Assembly (NCBI GenBank): GCA_007922305.1
Contig: ML677366.1
Span: forward strand, 14,254,489-14,318,488
DNA from: Dermatemys mawii
Taxonomy: Eukaryota > Chordata > Testudines > Dermatemydidae
Direction of reading: 5' to 3'
DNA length: 64,000 nucleotides
Below the pieces are notes generated by a model. That model was given only the letters and a program-made list of their open reading frames with translations. It was not told where the DNA came from and made no database searches. Positions 36,555 through 64,000 of the stretch are shown here, piece after piece. The position numbers were made by a program, and so were the translations under genes. The stretch's first letter is position 1; each line of letters begins with the position of its first letter.

Positions 36555-38597
36555 ATGGCATGGCATGGTAGTCACATCTCCCTTGATTCTTGTATTTTTT
36601 CCTTGTCTTTTATGTTTTTACAGGTTTTTCCTATCATTTTTACCCTCCCTCACTACCCTTCCACTCAGTTCCCTTCTTCTTTTCTGCATCTTCCTTCTCA
36701 AGTTTTTGACCTCTCTCCCTGATCTTCTTCCTCCCCACCACTGTCAGTCCCTCCCTTCATTCCTCTTTCTATTTCTTCCTCCACAGCTTCCTTTCTCTTC
36801 CTCCATCTCTACTACATATTTAACACAGCAACCCATTGGTGTGTTTGTGCTGCTGCAGGACTGACCAGGGAACAGGCATAACATGCATAAAGAGAAGCTG
36901 GTTGGCTTAAGGAACTCTGCTGCTTCTCTGCTCCATGGAGGAGGGAGGAGCAGGAGTAAGACTGACATCCCTGAGTGAGAAGGAGGGAAACCAGTGTAGG
37001 GAAAGCAGCTGTCTTTGGAGCTCTGATGCTCCCTTAGCCATCTAGTTCTGCACTTATGACATGCCGCAGAAACGATTGTCCCCCTACCAGACATATTGGG
37101 AACTACCACCCTTAAGCAAGAGGAAAGGAGAACTTAAAATACTGTTATTCCAAAATCAGCTGGGGATATTGACAAAGATTTAGAGTCAACTTTACCCAAT
37201 TCCTCCTCTATGCAAATTCATTTTGAACCAGTGAGAGAAGTCTGCAGCCTGGCTGTTGGGGGCATGTTATCATTGTCTTTCAAGCTTATGAAAATTCCTC
37301 TAGGAGTTAAGTGCATTGTATACAATGAATAGACTGTGGACAACATCCTTCACAATTTACTCTTAATGCACTAAAACAGAAATAGCACTTCACACTGGAG
37401 CTTGATTTGACTCTTGCTGCACATAATGGCAGCTGTATGATCATTGTTGCTTCACATCCTAGTAAATGGTCTGCCTGATGCTAGTGGATAAGCATTTAAT
37501 TCCCTTTATATCAGTGCATCTGTTGCATCATTAAATGTGATGCTATAAGAAATCCTAATTCTGGAGGGGTATTAAGTGTTTTTCAATTAAACACATTCTC
37601 AAAACTTAATGCTTTAACTATGACTTTTGTTTTGGCATAGATAAAATCAAATCAGCTGTGGAAATGCTTAGCAGTAAATGCTGGTTACCATAATGATGTA
37701 GGTATTCAAATTTCACAGTATACTATAATATTACTGCAGTTAAACATAGTATATAATTGCTTGGAAGCTAATTTTTCCATGTAAAAGATTATTCCTAAAA
37801 TTACATGGGCCAAGGTGTCAGCTGATGTAAACTAACACAGCACCATTGAAGTCAATCAAGTTATGCCAATTTAAAGTAGTTGAGTCTGGTCTTACGATCA
37901 TCACATTAAAGAGCAGAGCAAATCAAAATAAATCCAAACAAATCTTTATTCATTTAAGTAGTCTCATCCCCCACCAAAATAAATTTAGGATAATCAGATT
38001 TGTGGTTTGATAGCCTGGAGTCTAAAAATATTTATTGAAAAGGAATTTTCTCCCCCATCCTCCTTCACTCGTTTTTCTTCTTTTAAAAAGTTCTGGTTTT
38101 ACATTCAGCCTTGTGTCCACCTGTAGAACAGGGGTGTTGGGTTTTACATTTTTTTGCCTAGGTTTTTCCTGAAAGGACCTAGGAGTGTTGGGAAGGATAG
38201 GGGATAGTGGGGTTGTCTTTTCTGTCCTTTGCCACTGTTTGCAGATATTCACATCTCAGCATCTGGAGCTTTATAGATGGAATCAGCCAAATGGGAATCT
38301 TGTAGAACGTCTAAACTGAACAAATTCTAAATAAAACTGTCCGCTCTTCCCATGGTATCTGAACTGATAGCTGAGCTACCCCTTTTGTGTCTAGGTTCTT
38401 GTAGGGTCATTTGATACTATCACTTTTATAGCCAAGTGCCCCCAGCAGATGGGAAACACATGCATGCTTCCTGACCCAGCAGACACACATCTATCGCTTC
38501 TCCCAGTAATCAAGGATCCAGGAAGGGGGCACAGTCTTCCCCTCAGTTCCAGTAACCACATAATATATTCTTCTCACAGAGACTCTAGCCAGAAACA

Positions 38598-38654
38598 GTT
38601 AATGGTGCAGAGGCCCCTGCTGCTGAGTCATGCAGAACTCTGGTATTAATTAAC
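38598..38654 (+). promoter_or_regulatory. Candidate FAH promoter-proximal elements (AP-1/Maf-like and HNF1-like)
   Basis: Within 250 bp upstream of the FAH ATG there is a GTTAAT half-site (38598-38603). Next comes a TGAGTCA core inside TGCTGAGTCATGCA (38621-38634), resembling an AP-1/small-Maf site. Then GGTATTAATTAAC (38642-38654) matches 10 of the 12 fixed positions of the HNF1 consensus. FAH is expressed mainly in liver and kidney, where HNF1 factors act, so the placement is sensible. The start site itself is not visible, and no TATA box or CpG island was found. Confidence 0.35.
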
Positions 38655-38842
38655 CATCTAGGTTACAAGCAGGAGCAGGGGTGAAGGGACTGGGCTGGAG
38701 AGAGGCTTCTGGTTGGTTTGAGGCTGAAGGAGAGGGTGGGCCGACAGCTCCACATTGTCTAATGCAACATGTGGAGGCTCTCTTGATGTGGTTGTAGCCA
38801 AGCTGGGAGTGCGTTTGCACCACAGCTTGCCCTGAGCTCAAA

Positions 38843-57509
<18,667 letters not shown>

Positions 57510-57896
57510 GTAACAACCAAATGATTATGGGTGTGTCCCAGGAGACAATGAGGGTGGCAGCCATGATGGTGAAGCTCACTTCTTCCCCTTCTTTCAATTA
57601 GCAGTTGTTCCATTTTACTTCCTCTCTACCGATTTTCCTCAAACACTTTTATTTTAAGGAGCCCTTAGGGGGAGCGATGGGCGGAATCATTCACTCCTTT
57701 GTTATTTTATCAGCCAATGGGCCTAATTCTGGACCCACCAATTTTGGTTCATTGATTGCTGGCCTCCCACTGTTCTGATTTACCAGACACGATCTTAATA
57801 TAGTCTAAATTTTATCAGTAGGCCTTTCTGTTTGGGCTAATTCAGCCTTTGTCTTTTTTTAGCACCTTTCCCCATCAACATTTTGTTGTTGTAGGT

Positions 57897-58220
57897 CAGG
57901 GGTCTCCAAACTATGGCCCAGAGTTCAGATCCAGCCCACGGCTTTGATTTGTCCAGCCCTCCAGCTGAGCAGGCACAAGGAGAAGCTGCCAGTGCCCTCC
58001 CCCCCGTGAGCTGCTGCCAGCAGCCCCATGTGCGGAGGGTTGAGTGCCCCCGCGGCAGCGGCTGGAGAAGTAAAGGGGGAGGGCGCAGCAGCGGCCAGAG
58101 GAGCGAAGGGGGGATTTGCATATATTTGCATATAATGAATTTTTTCACAGTCGCTTTGGCCCATGAAGCCCCTTCAAAAATCTAATATGGCCCTCATCTC
58201 ATAAAGTTTGGAGACCCCTG
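57897..58220. mobile_element. 324-bp hAT MITE with GC-rich interior
   Basis: Terminal repeats CAGGGGTCTCCAAACT and AGTTTGGAGACCCCTG are perfect complements. The flanking 8-mers are TTGTAGGT (57889-57896) and GTGTAGGT (58221-58228), a 7/8 match. The interior is a GC-rich block of unknown origin followed by ATTTGCATATATTTGCAT-type sequence. Frames of 79-103 codons on either strand are not genes. Confidence 0.88.
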
Positions 58221-59637
58221 GTGTAGGTTATTGTAACACTTTATGAACTTTAACTCACTTTTCACAGTTAAGCTCAGTCTTAGGGTAAATGTGTTGGCCC
58301 AGTTATCACAACAGGTGCCTACTGAATTTCAATGGGATTTGAGTGCCTGCCTCCCTTAGGCTCCTCTGAAACTCCCAGCCAAAGCCTGCATACACTTGAA
58401 CCATTTGTCCTGGCCGCAGGAGCCAAACCCAGAATCCTAGAACTAAGCAGTTTTGAATAGGGGGGAGCAGTTTCCAATTCAAATCCAACTCTTGTGTTTT
58501 TAGTTCAAGGTCAGATTCAGAACCAGAAATGACTTTTTTCCTCCTGCTTCTGATATGAGGTTAAGCTGTTCTTGTGAGATTTTTGGCCCAAGTTTGCAGA
58601 TATCTCCTCGGTTCCTCTCCTGGCCATTTTAGAGAACTGTGTGTGAAATTTTTCACATCAACAAATCTCGCTAGCTGGAACCTAACCTTGATCTGAACAG
58701 CTTCTTCAATTCCGTCTTTCCTCCCCCGCACCTTCCCAGTTCTTATACATACCTAGTGGAGTAGCCCACAGGATTTTCACAGACATTGAAGCTGCCAAAG
58801 TGATAAGAAGAATTAGCGAAAGTGACTTGAGCAAGAGAAAACAATTATGACTAAGTCATGGAGGCTGGCACATATGTCTGGTGAAAAGAACATTGTTTGG
58901 GATTGGGAAACTTGCAAGGACTATCCTACGGGGGAATACTTACAGCACAGAGGCAAAACTAGGGTGCCTTCCCCAGCTAGGTATCTCTGCAATTAGGGAA
59001 TGAGTACAAGAAAGTAATTCTAGCCAAGTGAAGGAGCATCAGTGCAAGGTCTGAGCATGAAACTAAGCAAACACTGCAGGGGCCCTTCAAAGGGAGCACT
59101 AAATAAATGAGGTGGCAAAATCCAGCACACGGTGGTGCGTGCACATCAGTACAGCCCATTACCCGCTTCTAAAGCATCAGCAAGATTAACAGCTCTGATA
59201 TCAGAAGAGCAGGCCCTGTAATAGATCCCCTGAACTGAGAATGGAAATTGAAAATAGGTTACTGAAACTGACAACAGCTGCAATAAATGAGCTGAGAAAT
59301 CCAGAGGGGTAATGGTGACAGTAGGACTGACAAAAAGGCAGTGAAGATTTCCAGGCAGAGATGGACACGGAGCCTCACCGTGGATTCACTTCTCTATGGG
59401 TTTGTCGGGAGAGCACATACATGACTGTGTAGAGGCTGTGGAATTTACTGTTGCACTGGGTGAGCTCAGTGCACAGAAGTGGTGTAGTTAGGTGAGGTCA
59501 ATGGGCCCACTAGTGTGAATGAAGTGTAGATCTTGTAGTAGTTACATTTCAGAACTGCCTATTGCTTTTTAAAACTCTATTGCATCTGCCCCCACTACTA
59601 CTCCCCATCACTTGCTAATAGGCAGACTCCACTTGTC

Positions 59638-60080
59638 TGGGGTTACCATATGTCCTGGTTTTCCAGAACATTGCCTCTTTTTCTGAGTCTTCCTCCTCTG
59701 TCCTGGCAGATTTTTCAAATAACAGGAAATGTCCTGGATTTTTGCAGAGCAGATGCTGTAGCTCAGGAAGAGCTCCAATAGTCCCACTTTCTGATTGGTC
59801 CTTCCTCTGCATCTGCAGCTGATTGGTCCATTCTCCTGCAGCTACATCTGCCCGCCTCCCAGCCCTGGATAGGGGATCCTTCAGGGAAGCCCTTAGTGAT
59901 GACTATTGCTGCATCTGCTCTTGTGCCTGCCACCATGGCAGGGAGCGACACTGGCCCCCACCTCCAGCGAGTACCCCTGCCACAGGTACCAGCTCCAGCA
60001 CCCCAAACTGTACTGCCCTTTCAGACCCTCCCCTGCCCTGCAGTGTCCTCTCTTGGGGAACCTGGAATATGGCAACCCTA
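59638..60080. mobile_element. 443-bp hAT-like element related to the 29988 MITE
   Basis: Begins TGGGGTTACCATATGTCC and ends ATATGGCAACCCTA, flanked by CACTTGTC at 59630-59637 and 60081-60088. The ends are a diverged version of those of the 121-bp MITE. The interior holds two inverted CCAAT boxes (59792-59801 and 59820-59829) and GC-rich sequence. Confidence 0.88.
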
Positions 60081-60799
60081 CACTTGTCTCTTCTTTCTGC
60101 AGGCCAGAGCTAGGCTAGCAATACACCACTCAAGGCATTGCCTGCTTCTAAGCAGAATGTGGAACAAAGGGGAGTATTTCCCCATATCTTCCATCTCGAT
60201 AAGCACTGTGCATTATCTGATGTAAAACAGCCACCACTTAACGAGATTATTCTTTATGGACACAGATTCTGCCACCATGGACAAGTCAGTCAGATCAGAA
60301 AAGTTCAGATTTCAGTGTCTGGACACTCAGTCCATGCTTAGGCACTGGAATTAGTAGCCCGATTTTCAGATACTGAGTATCTCAGCTTGGTGCTCCAGTT
60401 TCCTAAAGGAATTAAAAGCATGGGCTAGATGGGTCTGGAGGGGTAATGTCTTCCTCACAGGATGCCAAGGCTGTTTGTCAACTGCTTTGAGATCCTTAGA
60501 TGGAAGCTGGTCTAGAACTGTTGGATTTTCATGAAATGTGTTAATAGATCATTGCAAATGGAGCTTGTCAAAATTTTGTTGTCAGAGTTTTGGTTGTGGG
60601 TTGTTTTGGCTACAAAACATTTTTTTTAAAAAAAATTAATGAAAAATCTGTTTTTTGTCAAGTTTTCATTTAAAAAAAGAAAAAGAAAAAGAAAAATCAG
60701 GGTTTAGATGTTTTTACACCCACTACACTATAGGTCAGATTCTGACAGCCTTGTTCACAGTAAATAAATAGTCCTTTTACTCTTCTGCATGAGCCAAGA

Positions 60800-61133
60800 C
60801 AGGAATTAGCAACTTTTGGCATGCGGCCCATCAGGGAAAGCTGTTGGTGGGCCAAGACCATTTGTTTACCTGCAGCATATTTAGGTTCGGCTGATCTACA
60901 GCTCTCAATGGCCATGGTTCACCGCTCCAGGCCAATGAGGGCTGCGGGAAGTGGCGACCAGCACATCTCTCGGCCTGTGCCACTTCCCACAGCCCCCATT
61001 GGCCTGAAGCAGTGAACTAGGGCCAGTAGGAGCTGCAGTCGGCTGAATCTGCAGACATGATAGGTAAACAAACCATCCCAGTCCACCAGCAGCTTTCCCT
61101 GGTGGGCCGTGTGCAAAAGGTTGCCGATCCCTG
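60800..61133. mobile_element. Palindromic hAT MITE, full-length
   Basis: A 334-bp element. The left end has CAACTTTTGGCATGCGGCCC and the right end GGGCCGTGTGCAAAAGGTTG, complementary over most of their length. The interior halves also mirror each other (GGCCAATGAGGGCTGCGGGA versus CCCACAGCCCCCATTGGCC). An exact target duplication is not visible (AGCCAAGA versus AACCAGAG). Confidence 0.82.
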
Positions 61134-63753
61134 AACCAGAGCATTAGAATGTGGCCCATGATTTCTTTGTGGCTTAAGAAGAACCTGCCTTTTAGCTGGC
61201 TGTTTTAAATCTCAAACATTGTTTATCAGCAGGATGTTTAAAATAATATCATGTAACACTAACACAATACAGAACATTGTATGTTGATAGACGAGCATTA
61301 AGCCAATTTAGTGATAACACTGTATTGTTTTGAAATAAACAAATGTTCCACAGCTACAATGGATCAAAACTTTTGTAAAGCCCAACTGATGATGTATGTA
61401 AAAGGAAATGTACACTCCAGGGCTGGCTTCTGAGCTAGTTCAGGATGCGCTCATATATAGTGACGCATGGTAAGTCGAACCAAAGCCTTTACTGCACAGG
61501 TTAGAGTGTAGGCCTATTACAGCCCGTCCCAAGGCAGGACTAAGGAGTTTCTTGCCAAGTGCCCAACCAATGATTTATTGCCTCCTTTGTTTGTTTCAAA
61601 TTTCCATTTGAATTAACCCCTTTCCCCTCCTCTTTGAGCTATTTCAGAGAAACCTGACATAAATAAACCAAGAGCAATGTATTGTTCCTAAGAAATGTTT
61701 CTCATGGGAGCCAGTATTACAAGATTTCTTTGGCTAAACTGCACCGTGGCACATTTGAAAATGTATCGGTAGTTCCTTGAATCTTTCCTTGGGGCCCATT
61801 GTATTGGCTGACTGGGACACAGACTGTGCTACACCTTGTTACTGCTCTAAATTATATTGGACCGCCAGGATAGCACATTTGTGCAAAAATCACCAGCAGT
61901 GAAGCCTAACAAAGACTAATGGAAACTTGGTTAACTCCTCAAAGCCCTGTGACTCACTTAAGTAGTGTTTACTAGTGATGAGCAAACAGGTATTTGAATG
62001 TCATTCATATTTACACCTCCTGAGAAGTTGGCTCCTGGTCAGAGTGGCGACTGGGAAGCTCAGGTCTGTTAGAGAGAGAGAAGGGAGAAGACCAGCTCAC
62101 TCTAAGTTGCTTTACCTTTGTGGGGTGGGGTGAGGATGAGGGTGCCAGATTTTTACTGACTCTCTTAGCTGGGTCTGTGGGGGTGGGGAATAGAGCTCAG
62201 GAACTACATACACAACCTGTCTGCTTGGTTCTGTGGAAGGAGGGGCACAACCAAGATCCTCTCCTTAGGACAAGGGTGAGGCGGGTATCAAAACTATGAG
62301 AACTTTCCCCCCTCCGCTTTGGTATGCCTGTAGGATGGGGACAGGGCTGGAGTTCACCTCCAGAGGGGCAGTGCTGGACCTGCAGATAACTAGGTATATG
62401 TATGCACTTGTAGCTGTGAGATACTGGTGAGGCTAGAAAACAGCCAATATTTTTGGGGCAAAGTGCACATATAGTCATGATGTTCAGCAAATGGAACATT
62501 GCATTTTCCTGTCCTCGTTAAGATTTGCTTGTGTATATTTGCCTGCTGTGTGAAATCTGAATTGGTTTCCAACCCCAAGAGTAAACGTATTAATTGTTAG
62601 TGCTTAGCAGGCCCTTCTGAATAAATGTGTTCAAATATTCTATAGAGGCCAACTCATTTAACCTCACTGACAGTCGTTAAAATAAACCAGTTATTCCTAA
62701 ACAGGAATTTGGCTAGTTATAAAGTTCAGAGTCTGCATTTTTTTTTCCAAAGTCAGGGCTTCTTGGAGGATTTTTGGCATGTAGATGGCCAGTGTGACAC
62801 TGTTCTCATTACATATTATGTCCAAGTGTCACTCCAGTCTGGGCTCGTCAAAGATGGCTTTATCTTTGGCTCTCTTTATCTCTTGCCTACTTGAGTTTTA
62901 GACATGATCACTTCTCTGCATTAAGTTTTTTAACATTTGGTCCTTGGGAAGAGACCGTTTCCCTAGCCCTCTTTGTTACTGCACAACCTGATGTCTCATA
63001 AGAAGTGGAATGTGCTCTCTCAAGGAAAACTCCACTGCTTTATCGGCATTACAAAGAATCTCTGGGATGGACAGAGCATAGATGCAGGTATTCTGTGATA
63101 TGATTCAGAGCCAACCCCTGAATGTGAGTGGACTGAAGAGGGAATGAGAAATTCTACTACTTTAGGACCTATTTATCTGAAAAGCACTCCTCGGTAAAGT
63201 CAAGAGCTGAAAAATCTCCTTTAAGGTCTGACTGAAGCGTCTACTATCAGGAAAGGGAGTTTACATGCCAAATCTGCTTAAGCGAATAGTCACCTTCCCT
63301 GTCGCCAACTGAATGATTTCAGTGCCTTGTAAAAGCAGCAATAACACACTATATTTTGGGAGCAATCAACTAAGAGGACAGTCTCCACTACATCTATAAT
63401 TAGGAAGTCAGGACAATGTTGCTATGAAACACTGCAGTGGTGTGCTGCAAAGCCGCTTTTTCAGAAATAAATGAGATCCTCACTCCCTGGTTCAGCTGTT
63501 TATGCTGCACAAAAGGGCTAGAGCAAAATAAAGGGGCCCTAAATGCCCCATATTCAGCTGGGGGAGGATTTCCCTGATGCAAGCACTATGACTGACAGCC
63601 AGAAGGCTGCCCTTGGATGATGTAGTGGAATGACTGGAGCAGAAGGGGCTGCAGCACTGTGGAAATTTGGGGCAGGGCTGGAGCCCCTAGAGTAGCCCAG
63701 GGAAGCTACAGTAACTTAGACCTGCAAAGGGGCTTCTCCAGTCCCCAGAGCCC

Positions 63754-64000
63754 AAGATGCACAAACTGGTGAAATGGTCTGAAGTAAATAGAATGAAATT
63801 CAATAAGGACAAATGCAAAGTACTCCATGTAGGAAGGAACTGTGGGTTGCACACGTACAAAATGGGAAATATCTGTCTAGAAAGCAGTACTGCGGAATGG
63901 GATCTGGATATCATAGTGGACCACATGCTAAATATGAGTCAACATTGTAACACTGTTGCAAAAAAAGCAAACATCCTTCTGAGATGTATTAGCAGGAGTG
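63754..64000 (+). mobile_element. CR1 LINE ORF2 fragment, continues past window end
   Basis: The + strand reads KWSEVNRMKFNKDKCKVLHVG and then NTVAKKANILLRCISRS, the part of CR1 ORF2 after the reverse transcriptase core. It belongs to a different CR1 subfamily from the copy at 35862. Its 3' end lies outside the window. Confidence 0.85.

Larger units (their letters stand above)
34131..38597. other. ZFAND6-FAH intergenic region
   Basis: It holds a GC-boxed MITE (about 34859-35082), a short direct-repeat cluster (35735-35782) and a CR1 3' end (35862-36554). A pyrimidine-rich stretch follows at about 36570-36790. Nothing recognisable was seen in 36860-38590 apart from faint ancient-repeat traces near 37785-37880. 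No third gene is evident between the two. Confidence 0.7.
57510..64000 (+). other. FAH intron 13 (incomplete)
   Basis: No sequence resembling the last FAH exon was seen. The region holds an hAT MITE (57897-58220), a 443-bp hAT-like element (59638-60080), a palindromic hAT MITE (60800-61133), an A-rich tract (60620-60700) and the start of a CR1 copy (from 63754). The stretches 58230-59630 and 61140-63740 show nothing I can name apart from faint old-repeat words. Confidence 0.7.

Noticed and set aside
36565..36864. 99-codon Leu/Phe/Ser-rich ORF
   Set aside because: Translation of a long pyrimidine tract.
57837..58185. ORFs of 79-103 codons on both strands
   Set aside because: GC-rich interior of a 324-bp hAT MITE with complementary ends and TSD.

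Overview
This is a vertebrate nuclear-genome window on a non-mammalian amniote chromosome. It is most likely from a turtle. The evidence is the repeat content: CR1 LINE 3' ends, GIY-YIG Penelope-like elements, CORE/MIR-type SINEs, and many GC-rich hAT and TTAA-flanked MITEs, all of which I recognise as typical of chelonian DNA. A crocodilian is the main alternative. There are no prokaryotic operons, CRISPR arrays, rRNA genes or convincing tRNA genes.

Two protein-coding genes lie head-to-tail on the + strand in the order known from human 15q25. The first is ZFAND6 (AWP1), an A20/AN1 zinc-finger ubiquitin-binding protein. All five of its coding exons are here (18,000-33,336). They give a 209-residue reading frame with every A20 and AN1 zinc ligand intact, and a poly(A) signal lies at 34,105. 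Positions 1-17,982 look like intron 1; the non-coding first exon and promoter lie upstream of the window. The second gene is FAH (fumarylacetoacetate hydrolase, the last enzyme of tyrosine catabolism). Thirteen coding exons (38,843-57,509) encode residues 1-393 and part of codon 394. The exon lengths match the human cDNA exon boundaries as I remember them, and the known metal and catalytic residues are conserved. The last coding exon was not found and should lie beyond 64,000.

The rest is intronic or intergenic DNA built largely from transposable elements. 1-18 kb is ZFAND6 intron 1, with a 927-bp hAT element at 9,427, a 143-bp hAT MITE at 16,453 and clusters of 'GTCTACACT' MITEs. 18-34 kb is the ZFAND6 coding part, with a near-perfect 109-bp palindrome at 23,886, a 121-bp hAT MITE at 29,988 and an unexplained acidic ORF/possible exon at 30,310. 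34-38.8 kb is intergenic, with a CR1 3' end at 35,862 and candidate AP-1/HNF1-like sites just upstream of the FAH start. 38.8-57.5 kb is FAH; its intron 4 holds a 1.4-kb head-to-head Penelope-like double insertion with a 13-bp target-site duplication. 57.5-64 kb is FAH intron 13, with three hAT-like MITEs and the start of a second CR1 copy that runs off the end.

The two genes are not functionally linked: ZFAND6 works in ubiquitin and NF-kB/peroxisome-import pathways, and FAH is a cytosolic metabolic enzyme. The most unusual structures are the Penelope-like inverted double insertion and the short palindrome. The possible alternative ZFAND6 exon is speculative.
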